Shown piece by piece: positions 42,614 through 51,027 of a stretch of DNA of 64,000 nucleotides. Every line of letters begins with the position of its first letter. Position 1 is the stretch's first letter. Under the pieces are notes generated by a model. The model was not told the origin of the DNA, made no database searches, and saw only the letters and a list, made by a program, of their open reading frames with translations. The translations under genes and the position numbers were made by a program. Source of the DNA: Bog-756 sp052326605 (GTDB lineage Bacteria > Actinomycetota > Acidimicrobiia > Acidimicrobiales > RAAP-2); contig JBKQMB010000008.1 in NCBI GenBank assembly GCA_052326605.1, forward strand, positions 62,001-126,000. The letters are read 5' to 3'.

Positions 42614-43606
42614 GTGGAGTGGGTGGAAGCAAGTGGAAAGTCCCTCGCAGAGGCGAAGGAGACAGTCCTGGATCTCTTGGGGGTTGCTGAGGACGACGCA
42701 GAGTTCGTCGTTCTGAGTGAACCCAAGGCCGGCCTGTTCGGCCGGATGCGCGGCGAAGCCCGGGTGCAAGCCCGGGTGCGGCCCGTCGCTCCCCCGCCGA
42801 AGCGGACGCGTCGACAGCGGCCGGACAAGAAGCGCGAGGGCGGCGAACGGTCTCGATCGGGCGGCTCCGGGCGGAAGAACGGCTCGGGCGGAGGAGAACG
42901 GGGAACAGAGGATGCCGAGGGGGCTCGTGCGGGCTCGAGCTCTGGCGGAGCCGAGGGCCCCAACCGGGGCGGCGAACGGACAGAAGGCGCCGGTACATCA
43001 TCAGGGGGTCGATCGAATCGACGCCGTCGATCCGGTGGCGGAGACGTCAGCGGCTCGGAGAACGGCAGCGGTTCGGTTCAACGGGGGAAACAAGGATCCG
43101 GCCGGAAGTCCGGAGAGAGCGAGGAGAGCATGGAAGAGTCACTGACACTGGACCAGCAGGGAGAGGCTGCTCAGGAGTTCCTTTCCGGTCTCATCCGGGA
43201 GTTCGGGCTGGATGCCACCGTCGGCTTCGCCGAAATCGACGAGGACACGGTCCAAGTAGCAGCCGTCGGTGACGACCTCGGGCTGCTGGTCGGGCCACGC
43301 GGAGCGACGCTCGCCGCGGTGCAGGACCTCACCCGGACCTTCGTGCAGCGTCAGTCGGAGAACAGGACGGACCGGATTCTGGTGGATGTCGGCGGCTACC
43401 GGGAGAAGCGCACTGCCGCACTCCGTCGGTTCACCGAGGGCATCGTCGAGGAAGTCAAGAGCTCCGGCAGCGAACGTGCTCTTGAGCCGATGTCTCCTGC
43501 GGACAGGAAGGTCATCCACGACACGGTCAACGAGATCGAGGGTGTGGAGACCCGTTCTGACGGAGTGGAGCCATCGAGGTACGTGGTGATCCAGCCCGTC
43601 GGTTGA
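42614..43606 (+). CDS. jag: Jag/KhpB RNA-binding protein (Jag-N, KH, R3H)
   Basis: 330 residues, GTG start 3 bp after yidC. The Jag-N domain (residues 1-52, GKSLAEAKETVLDLLGVAED) is followed by a highly charged Arg/Gly/Ser-rich linker (about 55-175), a KH-like domain (about 180-260, LLVGPRGATLAAVQDL), and a C-terminal R3H domain (ALEPMSPADRKVIHDTVNEI) ending SRYVVIQPVG. Jag/KhpB binds RNA and influences cell elongation and division in Gram-positives. The linker is longer than in firmicute homologues. A strong terminator follows the gene. Confidence 0.93.
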   Translation: MEWVEASGKSLAEAKETVLDLLGVAEDDAEFVVLSEPKAGLFGRMRGEARVQARVRPVAPPPKRTRRQRPDKKREGGERSRSGGSGRKNGSGGGERGTEDAEGARAGSSSGGAEGPNRGGERTEGAGTSSGGRSNRRRRSGGGDVSGSENGSGSVQRGKQGSGRKSGESEESMEESLTLDQQGEAAQEFLSGLIREFGLDATVGFAEIDEDTVQVAAVGDDLGLLVGPRGATLAAVQDLTRTFVQRQSENRTDRILVDVGGYREKRTAALRRFTEGIVEEVKSSGSERALEPMSPADRKVIHDTVNEIEGVETRSDGVEPSRYVVIQPVG

Positions 43607-43637
43607 TGGTTGTCCAGAGGTCATTCACCTCTTGTCG

Positions 43638-43671
43638 GCGGCACCGGGATCTTCCCGGTGCCGCTTTCTTT
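43638..43671 (+). terminator. Rho-independent terminator after jag
   Basis: GCGGCACCGGGA and its exact complement form a 12-bp stem with loop TCT, followed by TTTCTTT. It closes the rpmH-rnpA-yidD-yidC-jag operon. Confidence 0.88.
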
Positions 43672-43732
43672 CTGCCGAAGGCTCTCCGTTTCTGCTCTCG
43701 GCGGGCCGCCGAATGTCCATATCGATCGCTCG

Positions 43733-44413
43733 ATGAGTAACATCGGCGACTCCCCCGGCGCACTTGCGGGGTTGCGCCTACGGGTCAGCGACCGCATCTG
43801 CCAGACCCTCGAGCGTTCGGCCGACCTAGGCTTTTTGGGAGGTATGCCCATCGGCGAACAGATCGACCACGCCCTGGGATTCGTCGCAGCGGTCGAGTCC
43901 GAACTGAAGAGGCCACCGCACTCGGTCATCGACCTGGGTACGGGAGGCGGACTTCCCGGCCTGGTCCTTACCTCGTGCTGGTCGGCCTCACGCATTGTCC
44001 TGCTGGATGCGAATGAGAGGCGCACAGCGTTCCTCATCGAAGAGATCGAGGGTTGGCGACCCGAGGCACAGGTCGAGGTGGTCCGTGGACGCGCGGAGGA
44101 GATCGGTCGGGACGACCGGTTTCGCCAACAGTTCGAAGTGCTGACCTCGCGATCCTTCGGTTCGCCGGCAGTGACGGCAGAGTGCGGCGCCCCCCTTCTT
44201 TCGGCGGGCGGGCTCATGCTCGTCTCGGAACCCCCGCAAGCTTCCGACGAGTCACGTTGGCCAGAGACGGACCTGGCCCAACTCGGCCTCTCCCCTGTGT
44301 CCAGTATGCGCTTCGACGATCGGTTTGGCTACCAGCTCCTCCGCAAGGTCGGGCCGACATCGGATCGGTATCCTCGCCGTGTGGGAGTCCCGGCAAAGCG
44401 CCCACTCTTCTGA
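43733..44413 (+). CDS. rsmG: 16S rRNA (guanine527-N7)-methyltransferase RsmG
   Basis: 226 residues from ATG 43733; the open frame upstream runs through the terminator and is not coding. The SAM-binding motif is VIDLGTGGGLPGLVL, followed by IVLLDANERRTAFL and a conserved LTSRSFG segment. RsmG (GidB) methylates G527 of 16S rRNA; loss gives low-level streptomycin resistance in related bacteria. It has its own transcription start downstream of the jag terminator. It sits between jag and parA, as in most actinobacteria. Confidence 0.92.
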   Translation: MSNIGDSPGALAGLRLRVSDRICQTLERSADLGFLGGMPIGEQIDHALGFVAAVESELKRPPHSVIDLGTGGGLPGLVLTSCWSASRIVLLDANERRTAFLIEEIEGWRPEAQVEVVRGRAEEIGRDDRFRQQFEVLTSRSFGSPAVTAECGAPLLSAGGLMLVSEPPQASDESRWPETDLAQLGLSPVSSMRFDDRFGYQLLRKVGPTSDRYPRRVGVPAKRPLF

Positions 44414-44466
44414 TGTGGAGGAGTCGTCCGAAGAGGACCGCGCGGCGCGGTCGATCCCGTACCTGG

Positions 44467-44482
44467 TGTTCCACGTGAAACA
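44467..44482. promoter_or_regulatory. parS-like ParB binding site (one mismatch)
   Basis: TGTTCCACGTGAAACA differs from the bacterial parS consensus TGTTTCACGTGAAACA at one position. It lies about 55 bp downstream of rsmG. Confidence 0.85.
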
Positions 44483-45607
44483 GGCCCTCCGATCCACCTG
44501 TGCGGATGAATCGGAGTGGCGGGGAGAGGTCTACCTCCCTGGTCGGTCCACTTCTGGGTGACCGACGTAGACAGTCAGCGACCGGATCCCGGCGCTGCCG
44601 GGAACGGCGCCTTGGTGGCAGACGAAGTTGTCGGTCCCGGCCGGAACGGGGTGGAACCGAGAGCTCCGGCGTTGAGGATGCCCAAACTCCCCAGATGCCG
44701 GGGAGAACAAGAGACCGCCACTGTCGACCACTGTGACTGGCTATTCGAGGGCTGTCCTGCACTTGGGCCCGGATCACTACGGCTGGACGGGCTGTCCGGG
44801 TTGGCACGATTGGACCAGCTGAGACGGACAGCCCGGTCGGTCCTGCACTTGGAACGGTTCTCTTGACCTCAGGACCGACCGGCTGCCCAGGCCACCTCCC
44901 TCCAGGGATCTGCCGGGACTCGCCGATTGAACCAGGGACAGATTGGACCGGAGCGGGCATTCGGACCCGGTCTGTCACGAGGTCGAAGGTTTGTCTCAGT
45001 CGTAGCACCTCATGTGCGGGGCATCGGCAGAGGGGATCGAGTCCATCGGCTCAACTGGACTCGCGGCGGTGAGCACGGAGGCGGGGGAGTCGAGACGACC
45101 ACTCGGGGCGGGCACCGGAGGTGCCGACTTCACGGGTGGGGGAGTCTCCGACAGGTACCCGAGGATGCACCGAAGAGGAGCTGGCCGACTCGGTGGCGCA
45201 ACGGGTCCGACCGATTCGTAGGCGCCCGGAGTGCCGTTGGGAGAGCTGACCGGGTGAGCTGCTGTCAAGTTCGGCCCTCCGGCAGCCAGCCGCGGGTCCG
45301 GGGATTGATCTTCCCTGCGATCAGTGCTCCAGTAATGCGGAGCTCTTGGGCGGGTTTGGTCCTCGCTGGGCGGTGCCAGGAGATTCCGGTCGGAGGCGCC
45401 CTCGTTGCGTTGTTGTCACCCGCACGGACGGGGGCGGTGCGCTCGATTGTTTGAGGGGACCACTGCTCCGGGCCGGAGAGGGGCTTTCTGGCGGTACCTT
45501 CGACCGCCTACCCACTCGAGGGGGAAGTATCAATCCATAGTTGAGCATGGGGACTACGCGTCGCCGACCTTGCCGGTGACCGGAAGAGCCAGACTGATCC
45601 TCTTTTG

Positions 45608-45623
45608 GGTTTCACGTGAAACA
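45608..45623. promoter_or_regulatory. parS ParB binding site
   Basis: GGTTTCACGTGAAACA contains the perfect 14-bp palindrome GTTTCACGTGAAAC. It sits about 75 bp upstream of parA, so ParB bound here could load onto the chromosome and also influence parAB transcription. Confidence 0.93.
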
Positions 45624-45696
45624 ATTCTTCGAAATGCTTGACCTGCTTGTCGGCGCAGGCGAGTATGAGTGCCTTGAACCCTGCTGACTGGAAGAG

Positions 45697-46959
45697 ATGG
45701 TAATGCGCGGCCGCCGTCGAGGTCGAAAAAGGCTTTCCGCTCAGGATGTACAAGATCCCGGCACCACAACGGGTGCCGAGGAGACTTCCACCGGAGCGGT
45801 CACGTTGGTGACATCAACTCCCCCGCCGGAAGACGAAAGCGAACAACTGACCCCGGAAACATGGGTCTCGAACGATACCCCTCCGGCAGGGGTTGCCGTT
45901 CTACCGCAGGATGAGGAACAGGGCCATGACCAGCTCGAACCCGATGGGCCGGCTATGGCAGAGTCGGCCCAGGTCGAAGAAGCCCCTCCGGTCACCACGG
46001 CGTCCCCGGAGGTGGTGAGCCCGGCGCCTCCTCCAGCGGCTACCACAGAGGTCGAGGACACCGCGGCCCAGAGCACTCCCACACCGTCGGTTGAAGAAGT
46101 GGTCGAGAGTGTCGCCGATCCGGCGACAACTGTCACCGCGGGAAGTGTGGCAACGGACGCTGTCCGTGCACCTCAGGCCGCCTCGGGTAATCCGCTGCCT
46201 CGGGTGCTTGCCGTGGCCAACCAGAAGGGCGGGGTGGGAAAGACCACCACGTCGGTCAACCTCGGAGCAGCATTGGCCGAACTCGGGCTGCGGGTCCTCG
46301 TGATCGACCTCGACCCTCAGGGCAACGCCACGACGGGTCTGGGCATCGATGCCCGCACCTTCGAACTCTCGATGTACGACGTGCTGATGAGGGATACCTC
46401 GCTCGAGGACTGCGTAGAGCCGACCAGCATGAAGAACCTCTTCGTGGCACCGGCGACCATCGCGCTGGCTGGGGCGGAGATCGAATTGGTCCCCGCGTTC
46501 AGCCGCGAGCTGAAGCTCAAGCGGGCCATCGAGTCGGTGATCGACGAGTTCGACTACGTGCTGATCGACTGTCCCCCGTCCCTCGGCCTCCTCACCGTCA
46601 ACGCTCTTGCCGCTGCCGGCGAGGTGCTCGTACCCATCCAGTGCGAGTACTACGCACTGGAAGGCCTGAGCCAGTTGATGCGCAACGTCCACCTGGTGGC
46701 CTCGAACCTCAATCCCAAACTGGACATCTCGACCATCGTGCTCACCATGTACGACGCCCGGACCAAATTGTCCGACCAGGTGGCCAATGAGGTCCGCCAG
46801 CATTTCGGTGCGAGGGTCTGCCGGATTGTCATTCCACGGACGGTCCGACTGTCCGAGGCGCCGTCCTTCGGACAGCCCATCACTGCGTTCGACCCCGCAT
46901 CTCGCGGGGCCATCGCCTATCGGGAACTAGCCAAGGAGGTCAGCGGTGGCACGTCGTAG
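45697..46959 (+). CDS. parA: Chromosome partitioning ATPase ParA with long N-terminal extension
   Basis: 420 residues, ATG after GGAAGAG (a second ATG is two codons on). Residues about 165-420 are a standard ParA/Soj: deviant Walker A NQKGGVGKTTT at about 176-186, Walker A' VIDLDPQGNATTGLG, and Walker B YVLIDCPPSLGLLT. The first 165 residues are Glu/Thr/Pro/Val-rich, acidic and probably disordered, much longer than in most ParA proteins. ParA binds DNA non-specifically in its ATP form and moves ParB-parS complexes. The 3' end overlaps parB by 14 bp. Confidence 0.94.
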   Translation: MVMRGRRRGRKRLSAQDVQDPGTTTGAEETSTGAVTLVTSTPPPEDESEQLTPETWVSNDTPPAGVAVLPQDEEQGHDQLEPDGPAMAESAQVEEAPPVTTASPEVVSPAPPPAATTEVEDTAAQSTPTPSVEEVVESVADPATTVTAGSVATDAVRAPQAASGNPLPRVLAVANQKGGVGKTTTSVNLGAALAELGLRVLVIDLDPQGNATTGLGIDARTFELSMYDVLMRDTSLEDCVEPTSMKNLFVAPATIALAGAEIELVPAFSRELKLKRAIESVIDEFDYVLIDCPPSLGLLTVNALAAAGEVLVPIQCEYYALEGLSQLMRNVHLVASNLNPKLDISTIVLTMYDARTKLSDQVANEVRQHFGARVCRIVIPRTVRLSEAPSFGQPITAFDPASRGAIAYRELAKEVSGGTS

Positions 46960-47917
46960 CGGTCTGGGGAAGGGGCTGAGTGCCCTCATCCCCACCGAAG
47001 TCACCGGTGATCGGTCATCGGCGTTGCGTGAGGTCCCGATCGGGAGCATCAAGCCCAACCCCCGCCAGCCCCGGGTCAATTTCGACGAGGAGACGATGTC
47101 CTCGCTGGCTGCCTCCATCAAGGAGTTGGGAATCCTGCAGCCGGTCCTGGTGCGACCAGTTGGGGGACCGGCGACGGACGAGTTCGAACTGATCGCGGGG
47201 GAGCGGCGTTGGCGGGCAGCGCGCCGGGCCGGCCTCCACACCATCCCGGTCCTCGTGCAGACGTCCAGTGAGACGCAGAGTCTCGAGCAGGCTTTGGTGG
47301 AGAACCTCCACCGCCAGGACCTCAATGTCCTGGAGGAGGCGGCGGCCTATCAGCAACTGATCGAGGAGTTCGGCTACACCCACGAGCAGGTGGCTACCCG
47401 GGTGGGAAAGAGCCGCACGGCTGTCACCAACGTCCTCCGCCTGCTCCAACTTCCAGCCGGGGTGCAGAGACTGCTCGCCGAAGGGCAGATCACGCCGGGC
47501 CATGCGCGGGCTCTTCTCGGCACTCCCGACCGCGCCTACCAGGAGGTGCTGGCCAAGAGGGTCGTAGCTGACGGGCTCACGGTGCGGGCAATCGAGGAGC
47601 TGGTCCGCCGGCATTCCGAGCGCGACCGTGAGGGTGAAGGTGAGGGTGATCGACCCACTCCAGAAGGCCGGTCGGCCACCGGGGCGCAGCTGGCACCGAC
47701 CGCTCCGACACCGTTGCCGGTGTCAAACGTCTCTCGTCAACTGCCTCCACCGGGGATACTCGAGCTGGAAGAGCTGCTTTCGAGCCACCTCAACACGCGA
47801 GTCAAGGTGGACTTTACGTCCAAGCATGGCAAGGTCGTGATCGAATTCGCCACTCTCGAGGATCTCGAGCGGATCTACAAGCTGATGATGGGTCGGGCGG
47901 AATCAACAGTCAACTGA
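46946..47917 (+). CDS. parB: Chromosome partitioning protein ParB
   Basis: 323 residues, GTG start inside the parA end. It starts GLGKGLSALIP, the usual ParB N-terminus. The CTP-binding ParB/Srx domain has LVRPVGG, ELIAGERRWRAARRAGL and LVENLHRQDLN. The helix-turn-helix (THEQVATRVGKSRTAVTNVL) recognises parS. The C-terminal dimerisation domain ends with IEFATLEDLERIYKLMMG. It spreads as a CTP-dependent clamp from the parS sites upstream. A detached copy of its HTH-coding DNA occurs at 19720-19860. Confidence 0.96.
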   Translation: MARRSGLGKGLSALIPTEVTGDRSSALREVPIGSIKPNPRQPRVNFDEETMSSLAASIKELGILQPVLVRPVGGPATDEFELIAGERRWRAARRAGLHTIPVLVQTSSETQSLEQALVENLHRQDLNVLEEAAAYQQLIEEFGYTHEQVATRVGKSRTAVTNVLRLLQLPAGVQRLLAEGQITPGHARALLGTPDRAYQEVLAKRVVADGLTVRAIEELVRRHSERDREGEGEGDRPTPEGRSATGAQLAPTAPTPLPVSNVSRQLPPPGILELEELLSSHLNTRVKVDFTSKHGKVVIEFATLEDLERIYKLMMGRAESTVN

Positions 47918-48089
47918 AAGCACCATCACGTAGGGTGATGTTGACTTGACATAATGTCCTATATCAGCGACAGACACTACGTTCAGTGATCTTTATGGCC
48001 TAACCCCCCCGTAGAGCTTCGTCCACAACCTGTGCATGAGCTTGTGGATTACCCACCGAGACCCTATGTGACGTGGAGGGTCATACCGC
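47918..48089. promoter_or_regulatory. parB-cwlM convergent gap with DnaA-box-like sites
   Basis: A short hairpin (CATCAC-GTAGG-GTGATG near 47928) follows parB. An A+T-rich stretch (TTGACATAATGTCCTATATC near 47947) and two one-mismatch DnaA boxes follow: TCGTCCACA at 48019-48027 and, on the minus strand, TAATCCACA at 48043-48051. DnaA boxes this far from dnaA could titrate DnaA or belong to an extended origin region. Confidence 0.5.
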
Positions 48090-49079
48090 TCAGTCCCAGG
48101 CGGTGCCGGCCCACTCGGTGAGGGAGTCGACGAGAGCCCGGGCAATGGCGGCAGCCTGCTCGACCACCACAGTGGCCGGGCTGATCTCGCAGATCACGGC
48201 CGGCATCCGGGTCTCCCGGAGGAGAGGCAGTGACATGCCACGGCTTCCGCCGTCCGGGAGTCCGAGAGAACCCGCGAGCTGGTCTTGCAGGAGCTCCGCG
48301 AGACGCCGCCCGCCGGGGGAGGAGTACCGGTACCCCGCGTAGTAGGAGGTGGAGCACCCCGGCTTTCCGGCGGCGAGGCGGAGGCCGATGTAGACCTCGG
48401 CGCCTGCGGCGTTGGCCTCCGAGGCCTGGATGGACCCGTTGGGGTGGTGGTGGGTGGTGACCACTGCCCCCTGGTTCACCAGCAAGCGACGTACGGCACC
48501 CACGGTGGCGTCGAGGCCGCCCTCTTCCCCGATGGCCACCCGTCTGCCGGCCAGGGTGCGCGGCGCCTGGCGCAGGCGCTCGCGGTCGCGTACCGAGGCC
48601 ACCAGCTCGGAGTCGTCGTGGCGGCTGCCGAAGCGGAGCAGCTCCGATACGGTGGACGCACCGGCGATTCCGTCGACGGGGAGCCCGACGTTGCGCTGGA
48701 ACTCACCGAGTGCGGCCGATGTCAGATCGCCGAAGATGCCGTCCACCCGGCCGGTGTCGAAGCCGAGTGCGCTCATCCGCTGCTGCAACTCGGCCACGTC
48801 GTCGCCGCGCAGCATCGGGGAGCGACGGTAGAGGAATCGGTCACCGAGCCGGCGTCCCGCTTCGACCAGGGCCGACCAGGTCTGGACGCCGCAGACGCCG
48901 TCCACTCGGAGACCTCGTCGGTACTGGAAGGCTTCGACGGCCGCCCTGGTGCCGTCACGGTACGAGCCTTCCGGATCGATACCCTTGGTGAAGCCCAGCC
49001 GTTCGAGACGCCGCTGGACGTCGACGACGGCCTCGCCCAGGTCACCGACCTCGAGGCGAATTGCCTGGTCAGGAGTCAC
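48090..49079 (-). CDS. CwlM-like protein: two peptidoglycan-binding domains plus degenerate amidase_3 domain
   Basis: 329 residues with no signal peptide, so likely cytoplasmic. Two PG_binding_1 units (about 15-70, VQRRLERLGFTKGIDPEGSY; about 90-150, LQQRMSALGFDTGRVDGIFG) precede an N-acetylmuramoyl-L-alanine amidase fold (about 175-325). The zinc-site residues are largely lost: the usual GHGG reads GEEGG and the SIHAN-type strand reads VYIGLRLA. The late Glu (VICEIS) is kept. It lies between parB and trxA, the place of mycobacterial cwlM, whose product is a non-enzymatic activator of MurA. A regulatory role in peptidoglycan precursor synthesis is inferred. Confidence 0.82.
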   Translation of the reverse strand: MTPDQAIRLEVGDLGEAVVDVQRRLERLGFTKGIDPEGSYRDGTRAAVEAFQYRRGLRVDGVCGVQTWSALVEAGRRLGDRFLYRRSPMLRGDDVAELQQRMSALGFDTGRVDGIFGDLTSAALGEFQRNVGLPVDGIAGASTVSELLRFGSRHDDSELVASVRDRERLRQAPRTLAGRRVAIGEEGGLDATVGAVRRLLVNQGAVVTTHHHPNGSIQASEANAAGAEVYIGLRLAAGKPGCSTSYYAGYRYSSPGGRRLAELLQDQLAGSLGLPDGGSRGMSLPLLRETRMPAVICEISPATVVVEQAAAIARALVDSLTEWAGTAWD

Positions 49080-49149
49080 TCCGGACCCGTGGCCCGGGGA
49101 CGTGCTCCTGGCCGGTGGGTTGGCGGCCCGCTGTGTGCGGCCAGCGCCC

Positions 49150-49476
49150 CTAGAGGTGGGCGGACAGTTCCTGGAGGAGTTGGCCCTTGCCCTTGGCTCC
49201 GACGATCCGCACCGCCGGCTCTCCGTCCTTGAACAGGATCAGTGTGGGGATGCTCATGACGTCGAATCGACGGGTGATGTCGAGGTTGTCGTCGATGTTG
49301 AGCTTGGCCACCTCGAGCTTGCCCGCCTGCTCCGTGGCGATTTCCTCGAGCACCGGGGCGATCATCTTGCATGGGCCACACCATTCAGCCCAGAAGTCCA
49401 CCAGCACGGGAACGTCAGCGGCCTTGACATGTTCGTCAAAACTAGCGTCGCTCAGTGTTGCGATCTTCTCACTCAT
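49150..49476 (-). CDS. trxA: Thioredoxin
   Basis: 108 residues, ATG with AGGAGGATC upstream. The thioredoxin fold is complete: DFWAEWCGPCKMIAPVL gives the redox WCGPC active site near residues 31-35, and the cis-proline is in MSIPTLILFKDGEP. It reduces protein disulfides and is recycled by the TrxB encoded upstream on the same strand, about 160 bp away. The trxB-trxA-cwlM order is the same as in mycobacteria. Confidence 0.97.
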   Translation of the reverse strand: MSEKIATLSDASFDEHVKAADVPVLVDFWAEWCGPCKMIAPVLEEIATEQAGKLEVAKLNIDDNLDITRRFDVMSIPTLILFKDGEPAVRIVGAKGKGQLLQELSAHL

Positions 49477-49636
49477 GATGGCTGATCCTCCTGGCCGTCG
49501 ACCGGCCGTGCCTGGCGTCTCTTGATGGACACGCTACGTCAACCACGCGATGACCACTCCCATTCCCGGACCGAGCGGGTCCCGGGCCGGCCGGACCTGC
49601 TCGGTGGCGCACCGGCCCGAGGCCGGTGTGACCGGA

Positions 49637-50605
49637 TCAGTGGCCTTCGGCCTGCTGGTCCTCGAGCCAGCGCTCGGCGTCCATGGCCGCCATGCACCCT
49701 GAACCGGCTGCGGTGATGGCCTGCCTGTAGCGGTGGTCCTGCACGTCGCCGCAGGCGAACACGCCGTCCACGTTGGTCCGGGTCCCGTCCGTGGTCCGCA
49801 GGTAACCGGTGTCCTCCATGTCCAGCTGGCCCTTGAACAAGGAGGTGTTGGGCTGGTGCCCGATGGCCACGAACAGCCCGGCGAGCTGGAGCTCGGACTC
49901 CTCCTCGCTGACGGTGTCGCGCAGCCGTACCCCGGTGACCTTCGTATCGCCCAGCACGTCGATCACCGTTGTGTTCCAACGGAAATTGATCTTCGGGTGG
50001 GCGAACGCTCGCTGCTGCATCACCTTGGAGGCGCGGAGTTCGCCGCGTCGGTGGACGATGGTGACCGAGTCGGCGAAGCGGGTGAGGAAGAGTGCTTCCT
50101 CGAGGGCGGAATCTCCGCCCCCCACCACGGCGATGTCGCGCTCACGGAAGAAGAAGCCGTCACAGGTGGCACAGGTCGAGACCCCGTAACCGAGCAGGCG
50201 CTCCTCGCCGGGGAGGTCGAGCATCAGTGACTTGGCCCCGGTGGCCACGATGAGGGCGTCCGCCGCGTAGCTGGGTTCGGCCGCATCGGGCTCGCCCACC
50301 CATAAGCCGAACGGGCGGCTCGAGAGGTCGACCCGGGAGACCTTGGCGGTCAGGTACTCGGCGCCGAAACGGGCGGCCTGTTCGCGGAAGGTCTGCATCA
50401 GCTCGGGCCCCATGATGCCGTTGACGAATCCGGGGAAGTTCTCCACCTCGGTGGTCAGCATCAACTGGCCCCCGGGCTGGTCACTGGTCGAGGAGGGTTC
50501 GCCCTCGATGACCAGGGGGGACAGCTGGGCGCGGGCCGCGTAGATGGCCGCGGTCAGACCGGCCGGCCCGGATCCGACGACCACCACCTGACGCGACTCG
50601 GTCAC
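49637..50605 (-). CDS. trxB: Thioredoxin reductase
   Basis: 322 residues from GTG 50605, which overlaps the upstream stop (GTGA). The FAD-binding GSGPAGLTAAIYAAR is at the N-terminus, the redox-active CATCDG in the middle (GVSTCATCDGFFFRERDIAV), the NADPH motif is GGGDSALEEALFL, and the C-terminal FAD motif is GVFACGDVQDHRYRQAITAA. It is a low-Mr NADPH:thioredoxin reductase that recycles the adjacent TrxA. The frame extends upstream of the GTG, but that part overlaps the membrane-protein gene and is not conserved. Confidence 0.97.
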   Translation of the reverse strand: MTESRQVVVVGSGPAGLTAAIYAARAQLSPLVIEGEPSSTSDQPGGQLMLTTEVENFPGFVNGIMGPELMQTFREQAARFGAEYLTAKVSRVDLSSRPFGLWVGEPDAAEPSYAADALIVATGAKSLMLDLPGEERLLGYGVSTCATCDGFFFRERDIAVVGGGDSALEEALFLTRFADSVTIVHRRGELRASKVMQQRAFAHPKINFRWNTTVIDVLGDTKVTGVRLRDTVSEEESELQLAGLFVAIGHQPNTSLFKGQLDMEDTGYLRTTDGTRTNVDGVFACGDVQDHRYRQAITAAGSGCMAAMDAERWLEDQQAEGH

Positions 50606-50958
50606 GCCGCGGCCTTCGTTCCCGAGCCTGACCCGGTGCGCTTGGTCCACGCCACCATGCCGGCGACGACGAAGAGGGCCCCGACGACCAGGTCCGACAG
50701 CCACACCCGGCCGCTGAAGGCGTAGACGGTGAGGAGGCGGATCAGGGTGATCGAAAGCAGGGTGACGGTGACCACGGTGGCCGCGAACACGATGATCCCG
50801 AAGACGACCGCCCGGGTGGCCAAGGTGAGGGGTCGGACCGTCTTGTCCCGTAGCAGTTCTACCAGGGTGTCGACCAGTTCAGTGCCCCGCGCCGGCAGAT
50901 CGCCGCCGAGCCCGGAGCTGGGCAGCTGGGGCGCGGGTGGGACGGGCTTCGGATCCAT
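50602..50958 (-). CDS. Small membrane protein, phage-holin-superfamily-like
   Basis: 118 residues. A Pro-rich N-terminus (about 1-22) is followed by an amphipathic helix (TELVDTLVELLRDKTVRPLT) and two membrane helices (AVVFGIIVFAATVVTVTLLS and VWLSDLVVGALFVVAGMVAW), then a short basic tail. The shape resembles the small two-helix actinobacterial proteins often labelled putative Actinobacteriophage holin superfamily III. Its stop overlaps the trxB start, so it is co-translated with trxB. Function unknown. Confidence 0.7.
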   Translation of the reverse strand: MDPKPVPPAPQLPSSGLGGDLPARGTELVDTLVELLRDKTVRPLTLATRAVVFGIIVFAATVVTVTLLSITLIRLLTVYAFSGRVWLSDLVVGALFVVAGMVAWTKRTGSGSGTKAAA

Positions 50959-51027
50959 GGCGCGAGGATAGTCCGAGCGACCGTCAGGGCTGTCGAGCGG
51001 TGGAAGGTGGGCCGAAACCGGCCGGGC

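Larger units (their letters stand above)
44414..45696. other. 1.28-kb geneless region between rsmG and parA
   Basis: No open frame here has a recognisable domain, ribosome site or consistent codon pattern. It contains two parS-type ParB sites (44467-44482 and 45608-45623) and short repeated phrases such as GTCCTGCACTTGG (near 44752 and 44840) and GATTGGACC (near 44810 and 44944). The region may act as a partition/centromere segment. Confidence 0.6.

Noticed and set aside
44927..45454. 175-residue open frame between rsmG and parA
   Set aside because: Gly/Arg/Val-rich sequence with no domain, no ribosome site and equally open frames on the other strand.
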